A DNA stretch of 64,000 nt. Source: Nocardia sp. alder85J (GTDB taxonomy: Bacteria; Actinomycetota; Actinomycetes; Mycobacteriales; Mycobacteriaceae). Shown one piece after another: positions 35,717 to 44,806 of the stretch. The number at the start of each line of letters is the position of its first letter. The stretch's first letter is position 1. Below the pieces are notes generated by a model. The model ran no database searches, was not told the DNA's origin, and was given only the letters and a program-made list of their open reading frames with translations. A program made the position numbers and the translations under genes. Location: the NCBI RefSeq assembly GCF_020176955.2, contig NZ_JAIUCZ020000004.1:62001-126000 (forward strand), written 5' to 3'.

Positions 35717-37074
35717 ATGCTCTCCTGGAATTTGCGGGTGACGGAGCTGAACGCATCCCGGACCAGCCGCAACGGATCGTCCTGGGTGGTGACCAGGCAC
35801 GCCGGCCCGGACTTGCCGCTGAGCGGGATGCGCGCGGTGACCTGCCAGCCACCGTGCGCCGGCCCCGCGGACAACGTGCCCCCGAGCAGATCGGCCCGCT
35901 GTCGCATGCCGGCGATCCCCATTCCGCCACCGGGCCGGACCACCACCCAGCCCGGCAGTGTATTGACCACGGCCACAGTCGCTTCCGCGGCCGTCACGGC
36001 GATGCGCAAGGTCACCGTGGCGCCTGCGGCGTGTTTGGCGACATTCGCGAGCGATTCCTGGCTGATGCGGTACAGCGCCAGACCCGTTGTCGCCGAGACG
36101 CTCCGGCCGTCGCCGGCGTGCTGATAGTCCACCTTCAGCCCCGCGCGCACGAAGCCGTCGACGAGCTCGGGGATATCGTCGAGCGTGGGCTCGGGGGTGG
36201 CCGGTGACCGGAGCTCGCCGAGCAGGCCCACCGTACGGCGGATGTCGGCCATCGCCTGCCGGCCCAGCCGTTCCGCGTCGACCAGGGCGTCGACCGCCTC
36301 GTCGACATCGCGATCGGTTTGCAGCGAGTGCCGGGCGGCGGTGAGATGCAGCAGGGTGATGCTCAGCGAATGCGCGATCACATCGTGCACCTCGCGGGCG
36401 ATGCGATGTCGCTCCTCGTCGGCGGCCTGGGCGGTGCGGATGGTCTGGTTCTCGCGCTCCTGATATAGGTACAGCCGCTGGTACTGCATCATGACGCCGA
36501 CCAGTTCACCCAGCACGACCGCGATCAGATAACTGGGCAGCGCATCGAGGCCGGGGCCGACCGCGTGGAACACCAGCAGCTCGGCCAGCGCGGCGCCGGC
36601 GAAGGGCAGGCTGATGTGCTTCGGCCCGATGGCGGCGACCTCTCCGGCGACCACCACCAGCACGAACGGTGAGGCATCGAGCGCCACCGGTTGCAGCAGG
36701 AACAGCCCCTCCGACACCAAGCCGATGAGCGACAAGGGGATCGGCCGCGGTTGCACCCCGAAGACGGTGAGGATCGGATAGGTGAATGTCACCAGCAGAA
36801 CCGCGAGAATCGGTACGGCGCTGGGGAAATAGGCGTGCCGCTGCACGACCGCGGCGACCGCCGCGATGGCCAGCGTCAGATCCGCGACCAGGATGACCGA
36901 CGGCGGATAGTCCAGCGGCATTTCCTCCACATGCCGATGGAAGGCGCCGCTCGGGTCGCGCATGAAATCGAGCAGGCGTTGCCGGCCGTGCTGCCATCCG
37001 ACCACGACCTGCCACGCCGCACGAACCAGCAGTGCCGCGGACGCGGCGAAGACGATGACGCGGAGCACCTCCAT
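35713..37074 (-). CDS. Sensor histidine kinase, NarL/DesK class (HisKA_3)
   Basis: The protein is 453 aa. About six to seven hydrophobic segments cover residues 4-195. The phosphoacceptor segment is EERHRIAREVHDVIAHSLSITLLHL (His230). The HATPase_c part has ALYRISQESLANVAKHAAGA and GGGMGIAGMRQRADLLGG. A C-terminal extension of about 35 residues (SGKSGPACLVTTQDDPLRLV...) follows the ATPase domain. It is coupled to the response regulator by overlap, and divergent from the ABC transporter operon, a common layout for cell-envelope or drug response. Confidence 0.93.
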   Translation of the reverse strand: MEVLRVIVFAASAALLVRAAWQVVVGWQHGRQRLLDFMRDPSGAFHRHVEEMPLDYPPSVILVADLTLAIAAVAAVVQRHAYFPSAVPILAVLLVTFTYPILTVFGVQPRPIPLSLIGLVSEGLFLLQPVALDASPFVLVVVAGEVAAIGPKHISLPFAGAALAELLVFHAVGPGLDALPSYLIAVVLGELVGVMMQYQRLYLYQERENQTIRTAQAADEERHRIAREVHDVIAHSLSITLLHLTAARHSLQTDRDVDEAVDALVDAERLGRQAMADIRRTVGLLGELRSPATPEPTLDDIPELVDGFVRAGLKVDYQHAGDGRSVSATTGLALYRISQESLANVAKHAAGATVTLRIAVTAAEATVAVVNTLPGWVVVRPGGGMGIAGMRQRADLLGGTLSAGPAHGGWQVTARIPLSGKSGPACLVTTQDDPLRLVRDAFSSVTRKFQESM

Positions 37075-37130
37075 GTCTCCAGGCTAGCGATCGGATCCGC
37101 CGGGTTCATCGTCCCGGAATCGGGTCGCAC

Positions 37131-37148
37131 CTCCTACCCCGGTAGGAG
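37131..37148. promoter_or_regulatory. Dyad CTCCTACCCCGGTAGGAG between TCS and ABC operons
   Basis: Eight-base arms CTCCTACC and GGTAGGAG flank CC. It lies 57 bp from the kinase start and 132 bp from the small gene at 37280. The core TACCCCGGTA matches the box at 18230-18239 in front of the other two-component system except at one base. Probable response-regulator operator, by inference. Confidence 0.6.
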
Positions 37149-37279
37149 AGAAAGTCTCGTCCACGGCACGAGGTTTCGCGAGATCGAGATCCGTAGCGTG
37201 AGTGCCGAGCACCCGGTGCGGCGGAGGACCGGTGGCGGCGTCACAACGCAAGGGAAACGCAAGGGAGAGGGGTGGAGTC

Positions 37280-37600
37280 ATGACCTGGTCAGATCTGCAC
37301 GCGCGCACCGAGATCATCGACACGGTGCTCGCACGCGGTGCGGTCGACCCGGCCGATCCACGGCTGTTGCAGGACCTTCCGGAGTCGGAGCGGCTGTTCG
37401 GCGGCCCGGCCGGAATCCTGGCCGCACTGCAATATCGGTGGGACAACCATGTGCGAGCGAAGTCCGATCTGGCCTTGATGGAGGGGCGATCGTCCGCCGA
37501 GGTTTACAGGCAGTTGGCCACCGAACAGCCCGCACTCCGGGCGATACTCGATGCGCATCATGCGCGCAACCACCGATCCGGCCGCGTACTGGTGCGCTGA
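37280..37600 (+). CDS. Small protein of unknown function upstream of ABC transporter
   Basis: The protein is 106 aa and soluble. It starts MTWSDLHARTEIIDTVLARG, is mostly helical by composition, and ends in a basic tail (HHARNHRSGRVLVR). GGTGGAG lies 2-8 nt before the ATG. The stop is 19 bp from the ABC ATPase start, so it is the first gene of that operon. I do not recognise the family; an accessory or regulatory role for the transporter is only inferred from position. Confidence 0.75.
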   Translation: MTWSDLHARTEIIDTVLARGAVDPADPRLLQDLPESERLFGGPAGILAALQYRWDNHVRAKSDLALMEGRSSAEVYRQLATEQPALRAILDAHHARNHRSGRVLVR

Positions 37601-37619
37601 AAGAGGCAGGGGGACAGCC

Positions 37620-38813
37620 ATGTTGGAACTGACGGATGTCGTCAAGGAATATCGCGTGGGCGGTCAGGTGGTGCGCGCACTCGATCGGGTGAGCCTGCGC
37701 ATCGAGTCGGGCGAGTTCACCGCGATCGTGGGCCCGTCCGGCTCCGGCAAGAGCACGCTACTGCATCTCCTGGGCGCCCTGGACTGCCCGGATTCCGGTT
37801 CCATCCGGTTCCGCGGCGAGGAGATCGCCGACCTGGACGACGATCGGCAGTCCGAATTCCGCCGCCACCGTGTGGGTTTCGTCTTCCAGTTCTTCAACCT
37901 GCTACCGACCCTGTCGGCGTGGGAGAACGTGGCCGTCCCGAGACTGCTGGACGGCACCGGCCTGCGCAAGGCCAGACCCCGCGCCCTGGAACTACTCGAC
38001 CTGGTCGGCTTGGCGGATCGCGCACAACACCGGCCGTCCGAGTTGTCCGGCGGCCAGATGCAGCGGGTGGCGGTGGCCCGCGCGCTGATCATGGATCCAC
38101 CCCTGATCCTCGCCGACGAACCCACCGGCAACCTGGATTCGGCCACCGGCGCCGCCATCCTGGAACTGTTGCGCGACATCGCCGCCCGCGGCAATTCGGT
38201 CGTCATGGTCACCCACGACATGACCGCCGTCGAATACTGCGACCGCGTGATCACCCTGCACGACGGCCGCGTAGGCATGCATGAGCAGCTGTTTCGCGAC
38301 AGCGCCGCCGGTGCGCACCGCCGGCCCGTGACGGCCGGCCAGGTTGCAACCGGCGAGGATTCGACGAACGAGGATCCCACTGGCGAGGCCCCGACTGGCG
38401 AGGCCTCGCCGTTCGGGGATTCGATTGGTAGGGCCTCGTTCGGTGCGGGGCCGAGCGGTGGTAATTCGCCCGGCGGGGATTCGCCCCGCAAAGACTCGCC
38501 CGGCGGGGGTCCGGTCGGCAACGACTCGCATGGTAAGGGTTCGGCTGGCGAGGGTTTGCCCGGCAAGGGTTCGACCGGCGAGGGTTTGCCCGGTAAGAGT
38601 CCGACCGGCGAGGGTTTGCCCGGCGAGGGCTTGCCCGGCAAGAGTCCGATCGGCAACGACTCGTCCGGCAGAGGTCCGGCTGGCGACTCCCCGCCCGGCA
38701 ACGCCTCGCCCAGCAAGAAACCGGCGTGCGCAGGTACGTCCGACACGGGCTTGCCCGGCACAGATCCGGCTGCCGACGGCGGTCAGCCGCAGAGCGTGGA
38801 GCTGCGATCGTGA
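37620..38813 (+). CDS. ABC transporter ATP-binding protein (MacB/LolD type) with repeat-rich C-terminal tail
   Basis: The protein is 397 aa. The ATPase part is residues 1-228: Walker A GPSGSGKS (38-45), Q loop FVFQFFNLLPTLSAWENV, signature LSGGQ (142-146), Walker B LILADEP (162-168) and H loop VTHD. The gap pattern and FFNLLPTLSAWENV place it with MacB/LolD/FtsE-like ATPases. About 170 further residues are low complexity, dominated by GEGLPGKS- and TGE-like repeats, with no known function. It overlaps the permease start by 4 bp (GTGA). Confidence 0.92.
   Translation: MLELTDVVKEYRVGGQVVRALDRVSLRIESGEFTAIVGPSGSGKSTLLHLLGALDCPDSGSIRFRGEEIADLDDDRQSEFRRHRVGFVFQFFNLLPTLSAWENVAVPRLLDGTGLRKARPRALELLDLVGLADRAQHRPSELSGGQMQRVAVARALIMDPPLILADEPTGNLDSATGAAILELLRDIAARGNSVVMVTHDMTAVEYCDRVITLHDGRVGMHEQLFRDSAAGAHRRPVTAGQVATGEDSTNEDPTGEAPTGEASPFGDSIGRASFGAGPSGGNSPGGDSPRKDSPGGGPVGNDSHGKGSAGEGLPGKGSTGEGLPGKSPTGEGLPGEGLPGKSPIGNDSSGRGPAGDSPPGNASPSKKPACAGTSDTGLPGTDPAADGGQPQSVELRS
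38350..38790. repeat. In-frame imperfect repeats coding the ABC ATPase tail
   Basis: GGCGAGGGTTTGCCCGG and close variants recur about five times in 38545-38640, in units of 24-27 bp. Looser 24-27-bp units with NNTCGNNCGGC patterns extend to both sides. All unit lengths keep the frame, so the tail can vary without breaking the gene. Confidence 0.7.
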
Positions 38814-41302
38814 TCCGCGCGGCGTGGGATCGGTTGCGGTTGTTCAACATCGGCGAGTTGGTCGTCCATCGTGGCCGGACTGTCATTGCCATGGCCGTGA
38901 TGGCGGTGTCCGCCGGATTACTGGTGTCGGTGTTCAGTATCGCGGGGTCGGTGACCGGTTCGGTCGACCAGCTCACCAAGAGTCTCGGCGGCAGAGCGCA
39001 ACTGGAGATCACCGGGATCACCGACGACGGGTTCGACCAGGGCGTGCTGGCGCAGGTGCGCGCGGTGCCCGGCGTGCAGGCGGCGGTGCCGATGCTGCGG
39101 ACCCAGCTCGATCCCGGCGGGGACCCGATCCTGCTGGTCGGCGCCGACGCCAGCGTCGGGGCGCTGGGCAGTTCGCTCGACGCGCCGCTGCGAAGCGGCG
39201 CGGGGCAATTGCTCGGCACCCCGAACGGGGTGCTGGTGGGCACCGCTCTCGGTCACCCGGCGGGCGATCGTTTCCGCCTCGGGTCCACCACGGTGACGGT
39301 CGCGGGCCGCCTCGACGACGCTACCTCCCGCCGGCTGAACGGCGGGCACATCGTCGTCGCCACGCTCCCCGTCGCACAGCAACTCGCCGGCCGCACCGGC
39401 ACTGTCGACTCCATCGAGATCGTGCCCGCCGCCGGCGTCGACGTGGGACGGTTGCGCACCACGTTGACCGCCGTGGTGAACGGCCGTGCGGTGGTGGCCG
39501 ATCCGGGGTTGCGCACCGCACAGGCCGGCGGGGCCATCCAGCTGATCCGCTATTCCACCACGATGGCCTCCGCGGCGGCGCTGATCGTCTCCGGATTCCT
39601 CATCTACAACGCGATGAGTATGGCTGTGGCGCAACGACGTCCGATGTTGTCGCTGCTGCGTGCGATGGGTGGCCGCCGGACCCCGATGGTCCGCGATCTG
39701 ATCGCCGAGGCGGCGTTGCTCGGCCTGCTCGGTGGCGCGATCGGCGCGGTGGCCGGAATGTTCGCCGGGCGGGCCGCGATCGCCCGGATTCCGGCGGCGA
39801 TGATCGCGTCGGTGCAGGCGCACATCGACTATCTGGTGCCGGGCTATGCCGTACCCGCGGCGATCGCGGCCTGCGTCCTGGCCAGCGTGACGGCCTCGGC
39901 GATCGCCGCCCGCCAGATCTACAAGGTGCAGCCGATCGAGGCGCTGGCCCCGGTGGGCGTCTCGAAGGCCGATGTGGTGAGCCCGCTGTTGCGCGCGGCC
40001 GCCGTCGTGCTGGGTGCGTTGCTGGTCGGCGCGTCGATCGCCATCGCCCGCACCGACCTCGGCCGCTATTCGCTGGCCGCGATCTCGCTGTCGATCACGG
40101 CCGCGGTGGTGTTGTGTTTCGCCGCGACCGGACCGATCGTGCGACTGGCCGCCGCTGTCGCCCGGTTGCTCGGTGCGCCGGGAGCGCTCGGCGCCACCAC
40201 CCTCGAACGGTCGCCGCGACGGGTGTGGGCCACCGTGATGACGGTGATGATCGGGGTGACGGCGACCGTGGCCATGGGTGGTGCCTCCGCCAATCTCGTC
40301 GACGCGGCCACCGCGGGTTATGCCGATCTGGCCCGGCGCGACGCGTTCGTCAGCCCCACACCCATGGCCTCCTATCCCACCGGCCCGATCCTTCCGGCCG
40401 ATCTGAAGGCCAGGATCGCGGCGATCCCGGGTGTCGTCGACGTAGGCTCGGCACAGATGGCCTTCGCGACCCTGGGCCGGGGCCGGGTCATGTTGCAGGC
40501 ATACCAGCGCAACGTCCCGTCCGCCCTCGTCGACGGGCTGAAACCCGGTGTGGCGGAACGGATGTCGACCGGATCCGGAGTGGTGGTCTCCCGCGACGTC
40601 GCGCGCGAACTGCATGTCCGGGAGGGATCGACGCTGGACCTGCCCACCCCGACCGGCGTCCACCCCGTCCAGGTGTTACAGGTGATCCCGTACTTCTCGG
40701 CGATCGCCGGCACCGTGCTCCTGGATCTGGACATCCTGCGGCAGTGGTATGCCCGCCCCGGCGAGACCATCCTCGGCATCAATTTCGCACCCGGCGCCGA
40801 CCGTGCCGCGACCTTCGCCGCGATTCGTGCCGTCCTGCCCGTAGGGGCCTTCGTCGCGAGCGGCCGCGACGCGGTGGCGGGGGTCTCCGAGGGCGTCAGC
40901 CAGGGCACGGCCCTGTCCGGTTCCATCCTCTGGATCGTGGTGCTGGTCTCCACCATCGCCCTGCTCAACACCCTGATGCTGTCCGTTCTGGAACGCCGCC
41001 GCGAACTCGGCGTGCTGCGCGCGATGGGCATCAGCCGCCGTTTCCTGCTGCGCACGGTGCTCTCCGAGGCGGCCGGCATCGGATGTGCCGGCGCCGCACT
41101 GGGTCTCACGGTCGGCGCGGCGGTGCAATATCTCGCCACCCTCGCCCTCGGTCACGCCATGACCATCGACGTCCCCTACCGCCCCGGCCCGATGCTGCTG
41201 GTCTACGCCGCGGCCGCCCTGACCCTCGCCCTGCTCGGCTCGATCCCACCGGCCCTGCGCGCCGCCCGCCTGCCCATCGTGGAGGCGATCGCCGCGGACT
41301 GA
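38810..41302 (+). CDS. ABC transporter permease with two FtsX domains
   Basis: The protein is 830 aa from a GTG that overlaps the ATPase stop. The N-terminal TM (about 27-47) is followed by an outer domain of about 210 residues. FtsX helices follow (SAAALIVSGFLIYNAMSMAVAQRRPMLSLLRAMGG), then a second half with one TM, a further outer domain, and a final FtsX set (ALLNTLMLSVLERRRELGVLRAMGISRR). It is an exporter or lipoprotein/mechanotransducing-type system, not an importer. Control by the divergent two-component system is inferred. Confidence 0.92.
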   Translation: MIRAAWDRLRLFNIGELVVHRGRTVIAMAVMAVSAGLLVSVFSIAGSVTGSVDQLTKSLGGRAQLEITGITDDGFDQGVLAQVRAVPGVQAAVPMLRTQLDPGGDPILLVGADASVGALGSSLDAPLRSGAGQLLGTPNGVLVGTALGHPAGDRFRLGSTTVTVAGRLDDATSRRLNGGHIVVATLPVAQQLAGRTGTVDSIEIVPAAGVDVGRLRTTLTAVVNGRAVVADPGLRTAQAGGAIQLIRYSTTMASAAALIVSGFLIYNAMSMAVAQRRPMLSLLRAMGGRRTPMVRDLIAEAALLGLLGGAIGAVAGMFAGRAAIARIPAAMIASVQAHIDYLVPGYAVPAAIAACVLASVTASAIAARQIYKVQPIEALAPVGVSKADVVSPLLRAAAVVLGALLVGASIAIARTDLGRYSLAAISLSITAAVVLCFAATGPIVRLAAAVARLLGAPGALGATTLERSPRRVWATVMTVMIGVTATVAMGGASANLVDAATAGYADLARRDAFVSPTPMASYPTGPILPADLKARIAAIPGVVDVGSAQMAFATLGRGRVMLQAYQRNVPSALVDGLKPGVAERMSTGSGVVVSRDVARELHVREGSTLDLPTPTGVHPVQVLQVIPYFSAIAGTVLLDLDILRQWYARPGETILGINFAPGADRAATFAAIRAVLPVGAFVASGRDAVAGVSEGVSQGTALSGSILWIVVLVSTIALLNTLMLSVLERRRELGVLRAMGISRRFLLRTVLSEAAGIGCAGAALGLTVGAAVQYLATLALGHAMTIDVPYRPGPMLLVYAAAALTLALLGSIPPALRAARLPIVEAIAAD

Positions 41303-41320
41303 CCGGTGTCCAGGAGGGGA

Positions 41321-41349
41321 GCCCTCACCCGGCCCGGCCGGGTGAGGGC
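41321..41349. terminator. Strong GC hairpin after the ABC operon
   Basis: GCCCTCACCCGGCC pairs with GGCCGGGTGAGGGC around 41335. No T run follows; hairpin-only terminators of this type are common in actinobacteria. Confidence 0.65.
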
Positions 41350-41602
41350 CTGTCTCCAGAGCCGGCGGTGCCAACCATTTCGTCCGAATTGCCTGGTGGC
41401 AAGCTGTTGTGGCGCTCTCGAGGGCGGTCGCCGATCCGGCCCGCCGAGGCAGTCCCACCTGGAGGCTGCCGAACCGGCCCCACGGCTACCGCGGCGAACG
41501 AAGCCGCGAGCACAAGCACCGGCCGGCCCACCGGCATCCGAGTGAGCCCCGCACCGCCCGCGAAGCGAGTGCGTACCTCCGGCAGCCCGGTTACCGTGGG
41601 GC
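41350..41602. other. Intergenic stretch of about 250 bp, no gene seen
   Basis: No open frame here has a ribosome binding site or family motif. Composition is that of the genome average. Confidence 0.5.
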
Positions 41603-41857
41603 ATGGCCGATTTCGAGATTCCCGATCTGCCCGACGATGTCGTGGTGACGATGGCGAAGCGAGCCCGAGCCGCCGGGCTGTCGCTGCCCGATTATCTCCG
41701 GCACGAACTCGTCCGTTCCGGCCGCCGGCACTCCTACCTCGACGCGATCGTGGAGTTCCAGGAGATCCGGGACCGGGAGGCCGCGGATCTGCACCCGAGC
41801 CTGCGGGTCGACATCGATGCCGTGCTCGCCTCCATGCGGTACGTCCGCGGGGAGTGA
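41603..41857 (+). CDS. RHH/FitA-like antitoxin-type protein without visible toxin
   Basis: The protein is 84 aa. Residues 3-40 (FEIPDLPDDVVVTMAKRARAAGLSLPDYLRHELV) match the ribbon-helix-helix pattern of FitA/VapB-type antitoxins: a short strand, then two helices. The second half is a charged helix that could bind a toxin. No PIN-domain toxin follows; the next gene is gatB, 118 bp on. It may be an orphan antitoxin or a stand-alone DNA-binding protein. Confidence 0.75.
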   Translation: MADFEIPDLPDDVVVTMAKRARAAGLSLPDYLRHELVRSGRRHSYLDAIVEFQEIRDREAADLHPSLRVDIDAVLASMRYVRGE

Positions 41858-41975
41858 CGCCCGACCACTCGATTCCGACGGCGTGCCGCATGCGGCAGGG
41901 GTGCGACAACCGGAACCGGGTGCGACGGGGAGTGCGGGGATCTCACAGTCGGAGGTTTTCCCTAAACTTGTCGGC

Positions 41976-43487
41976 ATGACTGCACCCACGGTGGACTTGA
42001 TGGACTATGCCGACGTCATCGACCGGTACGAGCCGGTGCTGGGCATGGAGGTCCACGTCGAGCTGGGCACCGCGACCAAGATGTTCTGCGGCTGCCCCAC
42101 CGCATTCGGCGCCGAGCCGAACACCCAGGTGTGCCCGGTGTGCCTGGGCCTGCCGGGCTCGCTGCCGGTGGTGAACCAGAAGGCGGTCGAGTCGGCCATC
42201 CGCATCGGCCTCGCCCTGAACTGCTCCATCACCCCGTGGGGCCGGTTCGCGCGGAAGAACTACTTCTATCCGGACCAGCCGAAGAACTACCAGATCAGCC
42301 AGTACGACGAGCCGATCGCGCAGAACGGCTACCTGGAGGTCATCCTCGACGACGGCGGCACCTTCCGCGTCGAGATCGAGCGGGCCCACATGGAGGAGGA
42401 CACCGGCAAGTCGGTGCACGTGGGCGGCGCCACCGGCCGCATCCACGGTGCCAGCCACTCGCTGCTGGACTACAACCGCGCCGGAGTCCCGCTGATCGAG
42501 ATCGTCACCAAGCCCATCACCGGCGCCGGCGAGCGCGCCCCCGAGGTGGCCCGCGCCTACGTCACCGCCCTGCGCGATCTGCTGAAGTCGCTCGGCGTCT
42601 CCGACGTCAAGATGGAGCAGGGTTCGCTGCGCTGCGACGCCAACGTCTCGCTGATGCCGAAGGGCGCCACCGAATTCGGCACCCGCACCGAGACGAAGAA
42701 CGTCAACTCGCTCAAGAGCGTCGAGGTCGCGGTGCGCTACGAGATGCGCCGCCAGGCCGCCGTGCTGGCCGCGGGCGGCAGCATCGTCCAGGAGACCCGG
42801 CACTTCCACGAGGCCGACAACTCCACCTCGCCCGGCCGCCGCAAGGAGACCGCCGAGGACTACCGCTACTTCCCGGAGCCCGATCTGGAGCCCATCGCTC
42901 CCGACGCCGCCTGGGTCGAGGAATTGCGCGCCACCATCCCCGAATACCCGTGGCTGCGCCGCGGCCGCATCCAGGCCGAATGGAACCTCTCCGACGAGGT
43001 GTTCCGCGACCTGATCAACGCCGGCGCGCTCGACCTCATCATCGCCACCGTCGACGCCGGCGCCTCGGTCGACGCCGCCCGCTCCTGGTGGGTCGCCTAC
43101 CTCACCGAGAAGGCGAAGGAGCGCGAGGTCGCCCTGGAGGATCTGCCGATCACCGCGAAGCAGGTCGCCGAGGTGGCGGGCCTGGTCGAGGCGAAGACCA
43201 TCAACAACAAGGTCGCCAAGCAGGTCGTCGATCTGGTGCTCGCCGGTGAGGGCAATCCGGCCGAGATCGTCGAGGCCAAGGGCCTGGGCATGGTCTCCGA
43301 CGATTCGGCGTTGCAGTCCGAGATCGACAAGGCGCTGACCGCCAATCCGGATATCGCCGACAAGATCCGCTCCGGCAAGGTGCAGGCCGCGGGCAAGATC
43401 GTCGGCGATGTCATGAAGGCTACCCGCGGTCAGGCCGACGCCGCCCGCGTCCGCGAACTGGTCCTCGCCGCCTGCGGCGTCGCCTGA
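41976..43487 (+). CDS. gatB: Asp-tRNA(Asn)/Glu-tRNA(Gln) amidotransferase subunit B
   Basis: The protein is 503 aa and is the kinase/transamidase subunit that binds tRNA. It has GMEVHVEL, the zinc-site Cys pairs in FCGCPTAFG and CPVCLGLPGSLP, the DYNRAGVPLIEIVTKP segment, RCDANVSL and the C-terminal YqeY-like tail. It stands about 26 kb from gatCA. TAAACT (41963-41968) ends 7 nt before the ATG, consistent with a leaderless transcript. Confidence 0.97.
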   Translation: MTAPTVDLMDYADVIDRYEPVLGMEVHVELGTATKMFCGCPTAFGAEPNTQVCPVCLGLPGSLPVVNQKAVESAIRIGLALNCSITPWGRFARKNYFYPDQPKNYQISQYDEPIAQNGYLEVILDDGGTFRVEIERAHMEEDTGKSVHVGGATGRIHGASHSLLDYNRAGVPLIEIVTKPITGAGERAPEVARAYVTALRDLLKSLGVSDVKMEQGSLRCDANVSLMPKGATEFGTRTETKNVNSLKSVEVAVRYEMRRQAAVLAAGGSIVQETRHFHEADNSTSPGRRKETAEDYRYFPEPDLEPIAPDAAWVEELRATIPEYPWLRRGRIQAEWNLSDEVFRDLINAGALDLIIATVDAGASVDAARSWWVAYLTEKAKEREVALEDLPITAKQVAEVAGLVEAKTINNKVAKQVVDLVLAGEGNPAEIVEAKGLGMVSDDSALQSEIDKALTANPDIADKIRSGKVQAAGKIVGDVMKATRGQADAARVRELVLAACGVA

Positions 43488-43520
43488 GCGGCGGCCGAGC
43501 CGGCGAGCCGACAGTCGGAA

Positions 43521-43552
43521 TTCGTGCCCGGCCCACCACGGCCGGGCACGAA
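43521..43552. terminator. Bidirectional hairpin between gatB and lipoprotein gene
   Basis: TTCGTGCCCGGCC (43521-43533) pairs perfectly with GGCCGGGCACGAA (43540-43552). It serves two convergent genes. Confidence 0.75.
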
Positions 43553-43560
43553 CCGCTCGA

Positions 43561-44685
43561 CTACTCCCGCCCGCCGCCCCCACCCGAGGGCGCGATCACC
43601 ACGACCCGGTCGTCGGTCGGGGTCGGCTGCCCGCCCACCTTGTTGACGGTGTCCACCCAGATGGTCCCGTTCGGCCCCGGCGCGGCGGCGTTGAGCCGGC
43701 CCCACTTGTCCTGGTACAGCAGCCCCGGCGCCGCGGTGATGGCGTAGGTGTCCTTCTCGGTCTTCGCGAACGCCATGCCGCGCGCAGTGGTCATGGCGAC
43801 GGCGACGAAATCGACCCCGGCCGCGCAACCGGCCACCCCGGGATGATCGGGCCAGGTCCACGCGGTGCTGACGGTGCCGGTCGAGGCGAGGCGCTGCAAC
43901 CGGTCCTCGACCGCCGTCCGGTCGGTGAACCACAGATTGCCCTGATCGCCCTGGCACAGTCCGCCCGCGGTGCCGATACCCGACACCAGCACCTGCGGCG
44001 CCGCCGACGATCCCGAACGCGGCGAATCGACCTGCAACAGTTTGCCCGCCAGCGAGCCAGGGTCGTTCGCGGCGCCAGGATTACCGGCATCGCCGGTGAG
44101 CACCACCAGTTTGTCCGGATCGGTGAACAGGAGGGACCCGTGATTCCCGCTGGCGCCCTTCGGGATTCCGGTGAGGATCGGCTTGGCCGTCCCGTCCGAT
44201 CCGATGCGCACCACGCGGTTGTCGCTCGGCGTGGTGATGTAGGCGTACAGCAGATGGTCCTCGTTGTAGCTGGGCGACAGCGCGATGTCGTTCAGCCCGC
44301 CGTCGCCGGAGGCATCCACATCCACCTGCGCGACCTGCTTGAGGTATTCCGGCCACGGCCCCGGATCCTGGGTATCGATCAGGAAGACCTTGCCGGTGGA
44401 CCGCTCGGCGACCAGCCCGCTGAGCCCGTCCGGCAACGGGATCAGCCCGGTCGGATCGTTCACACAGCTGGCGATGACCGCCGGATCCGGATCCTCACAC
44501 GGTCCGGGCGGACGTTTGGTGGTGGTCGGCGCCTGCGGTGAGGTCGGGCCCATGCCCTCGGGCTCGATGGTCGGCGCGGGGGTGAACGGTTTGGAGGCGG
44601 ATTCGTCGAACCGGGCACAGCCGGACACCAGACCGGCGGTGACGGCCAGGATCGCGACGATTCGGCCGGCGACAACCAAACTCAT
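43561..44685 (-). CDS. lppZ: Lipoprotein with PQQ-type glucose/sorbosone dehydrogenase-like propeller (LppZ-like)
   Basis: The protein is 374 aa. Signal peptide with lipobox LVSGC (Cys23), a Pro/Thr-rich spacer, then a six-blade propeller-like domain with GDGGLNDIALSPSYNEDHLLYAYITTP, TGDAGNPGAAND and LAGKLLQVD, which are the marks of the glucose/sorbosone dehydrogenase family. Mycobacterial LppZ sits at the matching place beside gatB in opposite orientation. Catalysis is unproven in that family branch. Confidence 0.85.
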   Translation of the reverse strand: MSLVVAGRIVAILAVTAGLVSGCARFDESASKPFTPAPTIEPEGMGPTSPQAPTTTKRPPGPCEDPDPAVIASCVNDPTGLIPLPDGLSGLVAERSTGKVFLIDTQDPGPWPEYLKQVAQVDVDASGDGGLNDIALSPSYNEDHLLYAYITTPSDNRVVRIGSDGTAKPILTGIPKGASGNHGSLLFTDPDKLVVLTGDAGNPGAANDPGSLAGKLLQVDSPRSGSSAAPQVLVSGIGTAGGLCQGDQGNLWFTDRTAVEDRLQRLASTGTVSTAWTWPDHPGVAGCAAGVDFVAVAMTTARGMAFAKTEKDTYAITAAPGLLYQDKWGRLNAAAPGPNGTIWVDTVNKVGGQPTPTDDRVVVIAPSGGGGGRE

Positions 44686-44806
44686 AGCTCAGACGTTACG
44701 GAAGGATGCAGCCCGGCGCTCGCAGGGGTCGGATCATGGCGTGTGTGGCGCGGACACGCCGTCACTGGGGGCAGCGGAGTCCTGCGAGCCGACATACCCT
44801 GACCGA

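Noticed and set aside
38344..41979. 1211-aa open frame on the + strand over the ABC ATPase tail and permease
   Set aside because: It is a shadow of the FtsX permease in another frame: Arg/Gly/Pro-rich, no motif, while the permease frame has clear TM helices and FtsX domains.
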